DNA of 64,000 bases from an uncultured Prevotella sp. GTDB lineage: Bacteria > Bacteroidota > Bacteroidia > Bacteroidales > Bacteroidaceae. A program made the position numbers and the translations under genes. Location: positions 235,965-299,964 of the forward strand of contig UQJC01000001.1 of assembly GCA_900541335.1 (NCBI GenBank), given 5' to 3'. Positions 17,261 to 26,778 of this stretch are shown in pieces; the stretch's first letter is position 1; each line of letters starts with the position of its first letter. The notes under the pieces were generated by a model. It saw only the letters and a program-made list of their open reading frames with translations, was not told where the DNA came from and did no database searches.

Positions 17261-18151
17261 ATGAGCAAGAAACGAAAAAAAATACGCAAAGCAGGTCGTT
17301 TCAGCACGATTACTACGGGAATCAGCACTACACTTGTGCTCCTGCTCTTAGGCATTGTGGTCCTCTTTGTTACAGTGGGCACGAACTTTAGCCGCAATAT
17401 CCGAGAAGGACTCACTGTCGAAGTCTTACTGAATGACAGCATTACCCCGAGTGCCTTTCAAACCACACAAACCCGTCTGAAGCAAGCTCCCTATGCCCGC
17501 AAGGTGGTATACATCTCTAAAGAGCAGGGGACGCAAGAGATGAACGAAGCACTGAAAAGCGACGTGGGTGAATTTATTGGTAACAGTCCTTTCCCTGCCG
17601 AATTCGAAGTATTTCTTAAGGCTGAATACGCTAACCTCGACAGCATCCGCCACTACGAACAAAGTATGAAGGCCATGCCCGGTGTCGTAGACTTGATTTA
17701 TCCACGCGATATCATGGATAACCTTGACCGCACGATTCCGATGGTCGGACTCATCCTCTTAGTCATTGCAGCCTTACTCGGAGTCATATCCTTCTCGCTT
17801 ATCAACAACACCATCCGCATGAGTATTTATGCCCGTCGCTACAGCATACATACCATGAAGCTGGTCGGTGCGAAATGGGGCTTCATCCGCCGTCCGTTCA
17901 TCGGTCAGGCTTTACGTATCGGCCTGGTTGCAGCCCTTCTGGCAGGTGGCATTATAGGAGGTGCGCTCTACTACCTGCAATTTGAAATAGGTGAAGGCGA
18001 CATTTACCTCAACCAGCTCATCACTCCTTTCGTTTGGATTGCCACATTAGGTTCTATCTTCCTTTGCGGCATTTTGCTCACAGTGTGGTGCGCTTTCCTC
18101 TCTGTAAACCACCACTTACGACTGAAGACCAACGAGGTGTATCTGAAGTAA
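17261..18151 (+). CDS. ftsX: Cell division protein FtsX (permease-like)
   Basis: The 296-residue protein shows the FtsX plan: a basic cytosolic start (MSKKRKKIRKAGRF), TM1 at about 20-42, an extracytoplasmic domain (about 43-165, with ISKEQGTQEMNEALKSDVGE and NPFP-like GNSPFPAEFEVFLK), and three TM segments at about 168-190, 220-245 and 262-285. FtsX with FtsE controls peptidoglycan hydrolases at the septum. ftsE is not adjacent. It heads a run of plus-strand genes (DUF3098, uppP, truB, queA) in an order common in Bacteroidales. Confidence 0.93.
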   Translation: MSKKRKKIRKAGRFSTITTGISTTLVLLLLGIVVLFVTVGTNFSRNIREGLTVEVLLNDSITPSAFQTTQTRLKQAPYARKVVYISKEQGTQEMNEALKSDVGEFIGNSPFPAEFEVFLKAEYANLDSIRHYEQSMKAMPGVVDLIYPRDIMDNLDRTIPMVGLILLVIAALLGVISFSLINNTIRMSIYARRYSIHTMKLVGAKWGFIRRPFIGQALRIGLVAALLAGGIIGGALYYLQFEIGEGDIYLNQLITPFVWIATLGSIFLCGILLTVWCAFLSVNHHLRLKTNEVYLK

Positions 18152-18267
18152 GTAGCCCTGCAGCCTCCCCTTGAGAAACGAGATGTTTGAGTCTCCCCTC
18201 GCACACGAATATCGTTCCCCTATTCCTTTATATACATATATAATATTATATCTATCCCGTTTTTCCT

Positions 18268-18516
18268 ATGTCCAACCCCGTTGAAAAAGCTCCTTCTAAG
18301 AAAGTTTTTGCATTTGACCGCATCAACTTTATTTTGCTCGCCATCGGTATGGCGATTGTCATTGTTGGTATGATTTTGATGTCGGGTTCCGGTTCGAACG
18401 AAACCAGCTTTAACCCTGAAATTTTCAACACCCAACGCATCAAGATAGCTCCTTTAGTCTGTCTGTTCGGTTACCTCTTCATGATTTACGGTATTCTTCG
18501 CAAACCTCGTAGCTAA
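18268..18516 (+). CDS. DUF3098 domain-containing membrane protein
   Basis: This 82-residue protein has two TM segments (about 22-42 and 62-78) and the pattern FAFDRINFILLAIGMAIVIVG ... FNPEIFNTQRIKIAPLVCLFGY of the Bacteroidetes DUF3098 family, function unknown. It lies between ftsX and uppP, 11 bp before uppP, so a role at the envelope is likely but not shown. Confidence 0.85.
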   Translation: MSNPVEKAPSKKVFAFDRINFILLAIGMAIVIVGMILMSGSGSNETSFNPEIFNTQRIKIAPLVCLFGYLFMIYGILRKPRS

Positions 18517-18527
18517 CACATACTCCT

Positions 18528-19373
18528 ATGGATTGGATTCAAACCATCATTATTGCGATTGTGGAAGGGTTGACAGAGTTTCTTCCTGTATCCTCCACGG
18601 GGCACATGATTATTGCCCAAAGTTTATTGAACGTAGAAAGCACTCCCTTTGTCAAGGCTTTCACCGTCATCATTCAGTTTGGTGCAATTCTCTCTGTAGT
18701 TTGCCTTTACTGGCGTAAGTTTTTCTATCCTGAGACCATCAAGACCAAAGGTTATACTTGGTGGGAAGCCATGTGGCGATTCTACCTCAAGCTGATTATC
18801 GGTATGCTCCCCGCAGTCATTTTGGGTCTTGCCTTCAATGACTTTATCGAAGAAAATTTGGGTAATGTGACTCTAGTGGCTGTGACCCTTATTTTGGGTG
18901 GTATCTTTATGCTCTTCTGTGACCGCATCTTTAACCGTGGTTCAGAAAATACCCCGCTGACCAATCGCCGTGCGTTCTTAATCGGTTGTGCCCAGTGTAT
19001 CGCCATCATGATTCCGGGTGTATCGCGCTCCATGGCAACCATTGTCGGTGGTATGTCCCAGCGTTTAACCCGCAAGGCCGCAGCAGAATTCAGTTTCTTC
19101 CTTGCCGTACCGACCATGTTTGGTGCTACTTGCCTGGAAACCTACAAGCTTATCAGTCACGGCGAAGGCAATATCCTCACCGAGGGAAATAACCTCTCGA
19201 TGCTCCTTCTCGGCTCAGTTGTAGCCTACATTGTGGCCATTGCTGCCATTAAGTTCTTTATCAACTACGTGGCACGCTACGGTTTCGTGGCTTTCGGCTG
19301 GTACCGCATTATTGTGGGTACACTGATTTTGGTACTTGGCTTCTGTGGCATTGATCTTGCCATGGTAGACTAA
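18528..19373 (+). CDS. uppP: Undecaprenyl-diphosphate phosphatase
   Basis: The 281-residue polytopic membrane protein carries both BacA/UppP signature regions: EGLTEFLPVSSTGHM (about 13-27), with the catalytic Glu pair and the Ser-rich loop, and PGVSRSMATIVGGM (about 162-175), with the essential Arg. It recycles the lipid carrier for peptidoglycan and O-antigen synthesis by removing a phosphate from undecaprenyl diphosphate; resistance to bacitracin follows in other species. It is part of the ftsX operon, with truB next. Confidence 0.97.
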   Translation: MDWIQTIIIAIVEGLTEFLPVSSTGHMIIAQSLLNVESTPFVKAFTVIIQFGAILSVVCLYWRKFFYPETIKTKGYTWWEAMWRFYLKLIIGMLPAVILGLAFNDFIEENLGNVTLVAVTLILGGIFMLFCDRIFNRGSENTPLTNRRAFLIGCAQCIAIMIPGVSRSMATIVGGMSQRLTRKAAAEFSFFLAVPTMFGATCLETYKLISHGEGNILTEGNNLSMLLLGSVVAYIVAIAAIKFFINYVARYGFVAFGWYRIIVGTLILVLGFCGIDLAMVD

Positions 19374-19450
19374 TGGGCACTACCACCTGTTCCCCAATCT
19401 ATTATATCGCTCACTTATTTTTCCCTAAACGTTCCTTTCTCCTGCCCTTC

Positions 19451-20266
19451 ATGACAGAAAAGAAAATCATTCCAGCCCAAATACTTCACGCTCCCTTTAC
19501 GACCGCAACGGCCGAGGCTTTACACCTTCCGATTACGGAGAATGGAGAGAAGCCCGCTACCCCCTCGCTCATCCTTGGCTTTGATAAGCCTTACGGGATG
19601 ACTTCGTTCCAACTCGTAGCAAAGGTCCGCTGGCTCTTAAGCCGCCATTGGAAGATGAAGAAAATCAAGGTTGGACATGCCGGCACGCTCGATCCTCTGG
19701 CTACGGGCGTCATGGTAATCTGTACGGGACGGGCCACGAAGCGTATCGAAGAACTGCAAGCTGGTGTCAAGGAATATATTGCTACCCTCCAACTCGGTGC
19801 AACGACTCCAAGCTTTGACTTGGAACACCCCGTTGATGCTACCTTCCCAACAGAACACATCACCGAAGAGGCTGTACGCGAGGTGTTGAAGACCTTTATC
19901 GGAGAAATCATGCAAGTACCTCCTGTCTTTTCAGCTTGTAAGGTAGAAGGTAAACGCGCATACGACTTAGCTCGCAGCGGGAAGGCCGATGAGGTTGAAC
20001 TCAAGGCTAAGCCTCTCCGCATTGATGAAATTGAGCTCATGGATTGCAATTTGGACCGCAACGAGATTACGCTCCGCATTGTCTGCTCCAAAGGCACCTA
20101 CATCCGTGCTCTTGCCCGCGATATTGGTTTGGCTCTTCATAGCGGAGCCCATCTAACCGCCCTGCGTCGTACCCGCGTAGGAAAATTTAATCTGGAAAAC
20201 TGCTTTACGCTGGAAGATTTTGAAACTGGTATTCGAGGCATTGAGTTAGCCCCCGACAACGATTGA
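19451..20266 (+). CDS. truB: tRNA pseudouridine(55) synthase
   Basis: The product of 271 residues starts MTEKKIIPAQILHAPF. The catalytic motif is KVGHAGTLDPLATGVMVIC (about 75-93), where Asp is the nucleophile, with the preceding FDKPYGMTSFQLV and later CSKGTYIRALARDIG, all TruB hallmarks. TruB makes Psi55 in the T-loop of tRNAs. The frame is open back to 19373, overlapping the uppP stop, but homologues support the 19451 start. The N-terminal extension before FDKPYG is longer than in E. coli, as is usual in Bacteroidetes. Confidence 0.96.
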   Translation: MTEKKIIPAQILHAPFTTATAEALHLPITENGEKPATPSLILGFDKPYGMTSFQLVAKVRWLLSRHWKMKKIKVGHAGTLDPLATGVMVICTGRATKRIEELQAGVKEYIATLQLGATTPSFDLEHPVDATFPTEHITEEAVREVLKTFIGEIMQVPPVFSACKVEGKRAYDLARSGKADEVELKAKPLRIDEIELMDCNLDRNEITLRIVCSKGTYIRALARDIGLALHSGAHLTALRRTRVGKFNLENCFTLEDFETGIRGIELAPDND

Positions 20267-20426
20267 AGCGGATAGTGCCTACTTGCTGCATGTGCCGACC
20301 ACATCTCACTTCGCAGTAGTCCATACAACGACCCGAAGCCTCAACCCCAACCTCGTCTTGACGACAAATCGCGTCGAGACATCCCTGTTTACAAAAGATT
20401 CCAGCCTAACAAATACAATTCTCAAT

Positions 20427-21479
20427 ATGAAGCTCTCTCAATTCAAGTTCAAACTCCCCGAAGAAAAAATTGCGCAGTATCCTGCACCTCATCGTGATGA
20501 AAGCAGAATGATGGTGTTGCATCGTCAAACGGGTGACATCGAACACTTGATGTTCAAAGACATCCTGACCTTCTTTGACGAAAAGGACGTTTTTGTATTC
20601 AACGACACCAAGGTATTCCCTGCACGCCTTTATGGCAATAAGGAAAAGACGGGTGCCCGAATTGAAGTCTTCCTCCTGCGTGAACTCAACCAGGAACTCC
20701 GCCTGTGGGACGTATTGGTTGACCCCGCACGTAAAATCCGTATTGGCAATAAGCTCTACTTCGGTGAAGACAATTCCATCGTGGCAGAAGTCATCGATAA
20801 TACAACCAGCCGTGGACGTACTCTGCGTTTTCTTTACGACGGCGACCACGACGAGTTCAAGAAGTCGCTCTACGCTTTAGGTGAAGCTCCGATTCCCCGT
20901 TTTGTAGGTCGCGAAAGCGAACCCGAGGATCTGGAACGTTTCCAGTGTATCTTTGCCAAGAATGAAGGTGCTGTAACAGCTCCTACTGCCGGCCTTCACT
21001 TCTCACGCGAAATGATGAAGCGTTTGGAGATTAAGGGCATCGATATGGCTTTCGTCACCCTGCACTGTGGTTTGGGATGTTTCCGCAACACGGATGTAGA
21101 AGATTTGACAAAGCATAAGATGGACTCTGAGCAGATGTTTGTCAACGAAGAATGCTGTCGCATTGTTAACCAGGCAAAGGATGAAGGTCACAAGATTGTC
21201 GCCATTGGTACGACAGTACAACGTGCCCTGGAAGCCTCATGCAGCACCGATATGCGCATCAAGGAGTTCGAAGGATGGACCAATAAGTTTATCTTCCCTC
21301 CCTACGATTTTCACGTAGCCGATGCCATGCTCGCCAACTTCCACCTTCCCTACTCTACGTTGCTCATGTTGACTGCTGCCTTTGGCGGTTACGAACAAAC
21401 AATGCATGCTTACGACGAAGCCCTCAAGCAAGACTATCGCTTCGGTCCCTTCGGCGACGCTCTCTTGATTGTTGACTAA
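20427..21479 (+). CDS. queA: S-adenosylmethionine:tRNA ribosyltransferase-isomerase
   Basis: The 350-residue protein matches QueA throughout: MKLSQFKFKLPEEKIAQYP at the start, RDESRMMVLHR, FNDTKVFPARLYG, GAVTAPTAGLHFS, VTLHCGLGCF and FPPYDFHVADAMLANFHLPYSTLLML near the end. QueA transfers the ribosyl part of SAM to preQ1 in tRNA to make epoxyqueuosine. The frame is open back to 20283, but family alignment favours 20427. It closes the ftsX-uppP-truB run; the other queuosine genes are at 42.4-45.3 kb. Confidence 0.97.
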   Translation: MKLSQFKFKLPEEKIAQYPAPHRDESRMMVLHRQTGDIEHLMFKDILTFFDEKDVFVFNDTKVFPARLYGNKEKTGARIEVFLLRELNQELRLWDVLVDPARKIRIGNKLYFGEDNSIVAEVIDNTTSRGRTLRFLYDGDHDEFKKSLYALGEAPIPRFVGRESEPEDLERFQCIFAKNEGAVTAPTAGLHFSREMMKRLEIKGIDMAFVTLHCGLGCFRNTDVEDLTKHKMDSEQMFVNEECCRIVNQAKDEGHKIVAIGTTVQRALEASCSTDMRIKEFEGWTNKFIFPPYDFHVADAMLANFHLPYSTLLMLTAAFGGYEQTMHAYDEALKQDYRFGPFGDALLIVD

Positions 21480-21637
21480 CCTAAAGTAAAAATGCGAAGG
21501 CTATGCAGGCAAAGCTGTGTAACACGCTGTAAGTGCATGACTCTCAACCCCGTGTTGGTCAATGAGCACTGTCTCTTTGAACAATAGCCGTAAGCCTCCC
21601 GCTAATTACTTTCCCTTCTCTTCATAGAACGACGACG

Positions 21638-21691
21638 AAGAGTCGATTTAAATTGACAGGCTCGCCCTTATCAATTTAAGTCGACTCTTTT
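21638..21691 (+). terminator. Terminator after queA
   Basis: Arms of 19 bp (21638-21656 and 21671-21689, core GAGTCGA/TCGACTC) with one G-U pair and a T-run after it. The 280-bp gap between queA and folK holds nothing else I can name. Confidence 0.85.
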
Positions 21692-21758
21692 CCTTGTTAC
21701 TCCTTTCTTGTAAGATCTACTTATACCGTTTTTACCCATTCACCCCTACCACGATTTC

Positions 21759-22661
21759 ATGCATTCACTCGTTCTTGCACTTGGTACCAACTTAGGTAAT
21801 CGCGCTGAAAATATCCGCGAAGCCTGCCGCTTTATCGAAGAACGGATTGGTTATATACTTTCCTTCTCGGGTAATTTCACCACCCAACCTGTCGGGTTCG
21901 ATTCAGCCAACAGCTTTCTCAACGCAGCGGTTGAAGTAAGAACCGAACTTGCACCCGAAGAAATCTTGCAGCAGACTCAAACGATTGAACGGGAAATGGG
22001 ACGAACGACCAAAAGCGAAGCAGGCATTTACCACGACCGTGTCATAGACATTGACTTGCTCCTATATGATGAGCTTACAATGGTCAATGAGCATCTCTGT
22101 CTTCCGCATCCGCGAATGACAGAACGACGTTTTGTGCTCGAACCACTTTGTCAGATTATCCCACAAAGAAAACATCCCATCCTCGGCCAGACGTTCCACA
22201 CCTTGCTTCAAGCACTGAACCAAGGTTACATCAAGCACTTGACGAAAGCCGATGACACACCCGAAATCTGTGCGGCTCTCAACCGATTGTTACCTCAGCT
22301 CACTTCTTCGGCACGACCTATTGATTCCCAACGACTGACAACGCTATTACAATCGCCCTCAACTCACCTCTATCTGCTATGCGACGAACTAGGTAATTGG
22401 GCAGGCATGGCAACCCTCTGCATTGACCAACTGCCGACGGGCAATAAAGCCTGGATTGAAGATGTTGTTGTAGAGCAACACTATCGAGGGAGAGGTTATG
22501 CACGCCAACTTATCCGCCATCTCATCCAACAAGCACAGGATTGGGGAGTGAAAAGCATCAACCTCACCTCCCGTCCGGAACGCGTTGCAGCTAATCTGCT
22601 CTATCAAAGTGAAGGCTTTAAACCACGAAATACCAATGTCTATCGTTGGAAAGGTGAATAG
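21759..22661 (+). CDS. folK: HPPK (FolK) fused to a GNAT acetyltransferase domain
   Basis: Residues 1-155 are a complete 6-hydroxymethyl-7,8-dihydropterin pyrophosphokinase: LALGTNLGNR (7-16), the FTTQPVGF loop, DIDLLLYD (97-104, magnesium-binding Asp pair) and HPRMTERRFVLEPL (117-130). This enzyme transfers pyrophosphate from ATP in folate synthesis. Residues about 160-300 are a GNAT N-acetyltransferase, with RGRGYARQL (243-251) as the acetyl-CoA loop and NLLYQSEGFKPRNTNVYRW at the end. The two are in one frame without a stop. The GNAT substrate is unknown and no link to folate is evident. No -7 box of good quality was seen before it. Confidence 0.92.
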   Translation: MHSLVLALGTNLGNRAENIREACRFIEERIGYILSFSGNFTTQPVGFDSANSFLNAAVEVRTELAPEEILQQTQTIEREMGRTTKSEAGIYHDRVIDIDLLLYDELTMVNEHLCLPHPRMTERRFVLEPLCQIIPQRKHPILGQTFHTLLQALNQGYIKHLTKADDTPEICAALNRLLPQLTSSARPIDSQRLTTLLQSPSTHLYLLCDELGNWAGMATLCIDQLPTGNKAWIEDVVVEQHYRGRGYARQLIRHLIQQAQDWGVKSINLTSRPERVAANLLYQSEGFKPRNTNVYRWKGE

Positions 22662-22767
22662 TTAAAGCCCCACGAAGAAAGAAAAGCCCACCTCTACACT
22701 TCGCAACCTTAGTGATTCCACACGCACCTTATTGAAACCCAACCTACCAACTTCTCACTCTCATCGC

Positions 22768-24249
22768 ATGGCTAACTACCGCCAAATATTCCGTTCAACG
22801 GGGCTGCTCGGCAGCGTACAATTGCTCTATATCCTCATAGCCATTCTACGCAATAAAGTAGCCGCCATCTTTATTGGTGCGGCTGGTATGGGATTGGCCG
22901 ACCTGTATGCCCGCACCATCGAACTGTTAGGCAGTGCGACCAACTTTGGCCTAGGCATGAGTGCTGTCAAACAATTGGCCGAACTCTGCGGAGAGGAAGA
23001 GCAACAAAAAGAAAAGTCCTCTGCCCGTTCTCTCCGTCCCTTTTCTTCCGTTGTATATAAGCATGTGTGCGTCATCCGTACGTGGGTATTGTTCACCGCC
23101 ATCCTGGGTACACTGACCTGCTTGGCATTGGCTCCCCTCCTAAGCCGCTGGGCAACCGACAGCCCGAACCACACGGAAGCTTTCTATTTACTTGCTCCCA
23201 TGGTGGGATTGACCACACTGACTAGTGGAGAAATGGCTATACTCAAGGCAACCCGCCGACTGAGACGACTTGCTTCTGCTACGAGTGCGGGAGCTGTGGC
23301 AACCTTATTCCTGACAAGTAGCCTTTATGCCTGGTTAGGAGTCAAAGGCATCGTACCGGCACTTGTACTTTCTGCCGTCGGACTCTTAGTCTTTCACCTC
23401 CAAGCCGCAACACGTGACTTCCCCTACCACATAAACCCCTTCTGCTCTTCCATTGTGCGTAAAGGACTTCCCTTGGTACGCTTGGGCACAGCCTTTATTC
23501 TGGCAGGTATCATGACTTCTGGAGCTGAGATGATTATCCGTTCTGCGCTGATGCACAATCAGGCCGGCACGGCCCTAATCGGACTTTATGCCGCAGGATT
23601 AGCCCTGACGGTCAGCTATGCCCGTATGATTTTTGTAGCAATGGATGCAGAATACTTCCCCCGTCTGACAACCGTCCTTGGAAACCGTCGGGAAACCAAT
23701 CTGACCATCAACCGGCAAATCAATTCCCTCATCGTCTTGATGGCTCCCTTTCTATTGACTTTCTGCCTCTTTCTCCCCCTCATTGTCCGTCTGCTCTACA
23801 CCGAAGAATTTCTGGACATCATCCCGATGGTCATCTGTGCCGCTCCGTTTATGTACTTTAAAGCCATCTACACCCCCATAGCCTACCTTCCCCTGGCCCA
23901 CGGCGATTCGGTGCGCTACATGACCATGGAGTTTATCTACAATGTCGTGTTCTGTATTGCCGTCATTGTCGGCTTTACTTATGGCGGTTTATGGGGTGCA
24001 GGAATCGGTCTGACCCTAGCCAACCTCTTCGACCTCTTACTGATTAGCCTCAGTTATAGTTTACACTATGGTTACCGCATGAATGCCGACACGCTACGCC
24101 GTTCGGTGCTCTTACTCTTTCCCCTACTAACGGGACTCTACTGCGCTTGGCATCCTTCATTCCCTCTGCGCATCGCAGGCGGTAGTTGTTGTCTACTTCT
24201 CATGGTCGCTCTGAGTTGGTCGGTATTCAAACGTATCAAACGCCGATAA
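22768..24249 (+). CDS. Polysaccharide flippase (Wzx/O-antigen translocase, MOP superfamily)
   Basis: The 493-residue polytopic protein starts MANYRQIFRSTGLLGSVQLLYILIAILRNKVAAIFIGAAGMGLADLY, typical for O-antigen translocases of Bacteroidetes. About 12-14 TM segments can be seen; a basic/acidic insert (ELCGEEEQQKEKSSARS) lies near residue 85. Such proteins flip undecaprenyl-linked sugars across the inner membrane. No glycosyltransferase cluster is adjacent, so which polymer it serves is unknown. An ATG 12 codons earlier (22732) is less likely. Confidence 0.9.
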   Translation: MANYRQIFRSTGLLGSVQLLYILIAILRNKVAAIFIGAAGMGLADLYARTIELLGSATNFGLGMSAVKQLAELCGEEEQQKEKSSARSLRPFSSVVYKHVCVIRTWVLFTAILGTLTCLALAPLLSRWATDSPNHTEAFYLLAPMVGLTTLTSGEMAILKATRRLRRLASATSAGAVATLFLTSSLYAWLGVKGIVPALVLSAVGLLVFHLQAATRDFPYHINPFCSSIVRKGLPLVRLGTAFILAGIMTSGAEMIIRSALMHNQAGTALIGLYAAGLALTVSYARMIFVAMDAEYFPRLTTVLGNRRETNLTINRQINSLIVLMAPFLLTFCLFLPLIVRLLYTEEFLDIIPMVICAAPFMYFKAIYTPIAYLPLAHGDSVRYMTMEFIYNVVFCIAVIVGFTYGGLWGAGIGLTLANLFDLLLISLSYSLHYGYRMNADTLRRSVLLLFPLLTGLYCAWHPSFPLRIAGGSCCLLLMVALSWSVFKRIKRR

Positions 24250-24361
24250 AACAAGCACCATAAATCCATCGAAGCGAAATACATCTGACGAGAAATGCGT
24301 AAGTTTGTCGCAATTATAAAAACCTTACAACGCACGCCTCTCGCAAAAAAAACACTTCATT

Positions 24362-26470
24362 ATGTCTTCCGAATCTTCTTCTCCCTTTTCCACCCTCAAA
24401 GGTTGGTTTACACTCAGCGGTACCCTACTTGCCGTCGTCGTGTTGCTTGTCTACTTTTTGCCTCGCGACACAAAATTTGGCTATGAGTACGAACAAGGCA
24501 GACCTTGGCGTTACAATTCGCTGATTGCCACCTTCGACTTCCCCATTTACAAGACACAGGAAGAGGTGGAAACCGAACGCGACAGTGCTCTCAAGGACTT
24601 TCAACCCTTCTACACCAAAAACGAACAAACAGCCAAACACCAGATTATGGCCTTTCGTTCGGACTTTTTGACGGGAAAGTTTAAGGATGTACCCGTCAAT
24701 TATCTTTACCATATTGAACGACTGCTGACGAGTGTATACAGCGTGGGCATCGTTGATTCGGAAGAATTGGCAAACATGGCACGCGACCTAACTCCGGGCA
24801 TCAAAGTCGTAGAAGGAACGGAGGCCATCTCCCACCCGTTGCAAAGTCTGTATAGTACCCGTTCGGCTTACGAATATGTAGTTTATGCAGATACTTTCCA
24901 CTACTCACGCCGCGTCTTGGCTCGTTGTAACCTCAATAATTATTTAGAGCCTAACCTCAGCCTTGACAGTGTAAAGACACGATCAGCACGCGAAGACGTT
25001 ATCGCCTCGGTATCACCCGCTTCGGGTATGGTGCAAAGCGGACAACGCATCATTGACCGAGGAGAAATAATTTCAGCAGAACAATACAACATTCTGCAAT
25101 CCTTCGAAAACGAATTAGTGCGACGCAATGATCCCTCGGAAGGTTTTTGGATTGTTATTACCGGACAGACAATTTTTGTAGCATGCATCATCATTTCGGT
25201 GATGATTTACCTCAAGCTGTTTCGCCGGGACTATTTATATTCCCCCCACACGCTTTGGCTCCTTGTTTCGCTCATAGCCCTCTTTCCCTTAGTGACCTAC
25301 TTCCTTGTAGACCATAAGTTCTATAACGTCTACATGGTTCCTTATGCCATCATCCCCATCTTCGTCCGTATCTTTATGGACTCCCGTACGGCTTTCATGG
25401 CGATGGTCTGCTCGGTGATCCTCTCTTCCTTTGCGCTCCATGCCAACTATGAGTTTATCATTGTGGAAATGATGGGTGGTATGGCGGCCATCTGTGCGCT
25501 GAAAGATTTGACCGAACGTTCTCAATTAGTACGTGTTGCCTTCTTCGTCTTCTTAGCCATGGCCGTTGCCATGATGGGATACGATCTGGCACAAGGCATC
25601 GACTTCAAACACCTGGACAGCAGTACCTATATCTATTTGGCTGTCAACGGCGTACTTCTGCTCTTCGCCTACCCGCTCATGTACTTGATTGAGAAACTCT
25701 TCGGCTTTACGTCGAGTGTCACCCTCGTTGAGCTTTCCAATACGAACAATGCCATCTTGCGCCGCATGTCGAAAGTCGCTCAAGGTACCTTTGTCCACTC
25801 GCTACAGGTAGCTAATCTGGCCGCAGAAGTGGCAGACAAGATTGGTGCGAAGCCTCAGCTTGTCCGTACGGGTGCTCTCTATCACGACATCGGAAAGATG
25901 CTTAATCCAGCTTTCTTCACCGAAAATCAGACAGGAATCAATCCGCACAACGAGATTTCTGAAGAACAGTCGGCACAAATTATCATCAGCCACGTGACTG
26001 AAGGAATGAAGCTGGCAGAGAAATACCATTTGCCGAAGGCCATCCGTGACTTTATTACCACACACCACGGACGCTCGCAGGTGAAATACTTCTACATCCA
26101 ATGGAAGAACAAACACCCCGAACAAGAACCCGATGACAAGGTATTTACCTATCCTGGCCCCAATCCCTTCACCCGTGAGCAGGCTATCCTTATGATGTGT
26201 GATGCGGTCGAGGCAACCTCGCGTTCGCTCAAGGACTTTTCAGAAGAAAGCATCAAGGAACTGGTCAACCGCATTGTAGACGACCAAGTGCGTTCAGGTT
26301 ACTTCACGGAATGTCCCATTACCTTCCGCGACATAGCCGATGCGAAACGTGTCTTGGTAGAAAGTCTAAAAACGATTTACCACACCCGCATTGCCTATCC
26401 TGAACTCAACAAGAAAGCAGATGCCGCACGACACCAACCCCGAAGAAAATATTTCTTTGGACGAAACTAA
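24362..26470 (+). CDS. PgpH-like membrane HD-domain cyclic-di-AMP phosphodiesterase (7TMR-HDED family)
   Basis: The 702-residue protein has TM1 (about 18-36), an extracytoplasmic domain (about 37-260), seven closely spaced TM segments (about 270-455) and a C-terminal HD domain (about 480-690): HSLQVANLAAEVADKIGA, GALYHDIGKM with the HD pair, HVTEGMKLAEKYHLP and THHGRSQVKYFY. This is the plan of PgpH, which hydrolyses c-di-AMP to pApA. The substrate is inferred from the architecture only. A strong terminator follows at 26477. Confidence 0.92.
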   Translation: MSSESSSPFSTLKGWFTLSGTLLAVVVLLVYFLPRDTKFGYEYEQGRPWRYNSLIATFDFPIYKTQEEVETERDSALKDFQPFYTKNEQTAKHQIMAFRSDFLTGKFKDVPVNYLYHIERLLTSVYSVGIVDSEELANMARDLTPGIKVVEGTEAISHPLQSLYSTRSAYEYVVYADTFHYSRRVLARCNLNNYLEPNLSLDSVKTRSAREDVIASVSPASGMVQSGQRIIDRGEIISAEQYNILQSFENELVRRNDPSEGFWIVITGQTIFVACIIISVMIYLKLFRRDYLYSPHTLWLLVSLIALFPLVTYFLVDHKFYNVYMVPYAIIPIFVRIFMDSRTAFMAMVCSVILSSFALHANYEFIIVEMMGGMAAICALKDLTERSQLVRVAFFVFLAMAVAMMGYDLAQGIDFKHLDSSTYIYLAVNGVLLLFAYPLMYLIEKLFGFTSSVTLVELSNTNNAILRRMSKVAQGTFVHSLQVANLAAEVADKIGAKPQLVRTGALYHDIGKMLNPAFFTENQTGINPHNEISEEQSAQIIISHVTEGMKLAEKYHLPKAIRDFITTHHGRSQVKYFYIQWKNKHPEQEPDDKVFTYPGPNPFTREQAILMMCDAVEATSRSLKDFSEESIKELVNRIVDDQVRSGYFTECPITFRDIADAKRVLVESLKTIYHTRIAYPELNKKADAARHQPRRKYFFGRN

Positions 26471-26476
26471 AGCAGT

Positions 26477-26517
26477 AGAGGCTACTTTGCGTCTGTTTGC
26501 AAAGTAGCCTCTCTCCT
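26477..26517 (+). terminator. Terminator after the HD-domain gene
   Basis: AGAGGCTACTTTGC (26477-26490) pairs perfectly with GCAAAGTAGCCTCT (26499-26512), loop of 8, followed by a pyrimidine-rich tail. Confidence 0.85.
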
Positions 26518-26640
26518 TCTCCCGCATCCAGTTCCCCTAAAAAGACGCTCGCTTACAACCTGATGCGGGAGTTTGTCGTGGTTACTCCCGTTCCGATCAA
26601 CACCAACCTTGCTAATTCTCATTACTTTGCATTTTCCAAA

Positions 26641-26672
26641 TTTGTAGATAGAAATAAAATCAATTAAATTTG
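26641..26672 (+). promoter_or_regulatory. Promoter of the fumarate reductase / succinate dehydrogenase operon
   Basis: TTTG (26641-26644) and TAAATTTG (26665-26672) are 20 bp apart, a full consensus match. Transcription would start about 26677-26682, at the base of the leader hairpin. Confidence 0.85.
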
Positions 26673-26675
26673 CAC

Positions 26676-26725
26676 GGAGAAAGCCTGTTCCCCATTTGTG
26701 GGGAAAAATTAGGTCGGCTTTCTCC
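26676..26725 (+). promoter_or_regulatory. Nested hairpin at the 5' end of the sdhC/frdC leader RNA
   Basis: GGAGAAAGCC (26676-26685) pairs perfectly with GGCTTTCTCC (26716-26725). Inside, TTCCCCA (26688-26694) pairs with TGGGGAA (26699-26705) around a TTTG loop. The structure begins within a few bases of the predicted transcript start and ends 53 bp before the sdhC ATG. There is no T-run after it, so it is not a plain terminator; RNA stability or translation control is possible. Confidence 0.7.
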
Positions 26726-26778
26726 TCTTTATCTGCATATCTAATAATCCTAAATATCAACTTAATTCAATCAACTCT

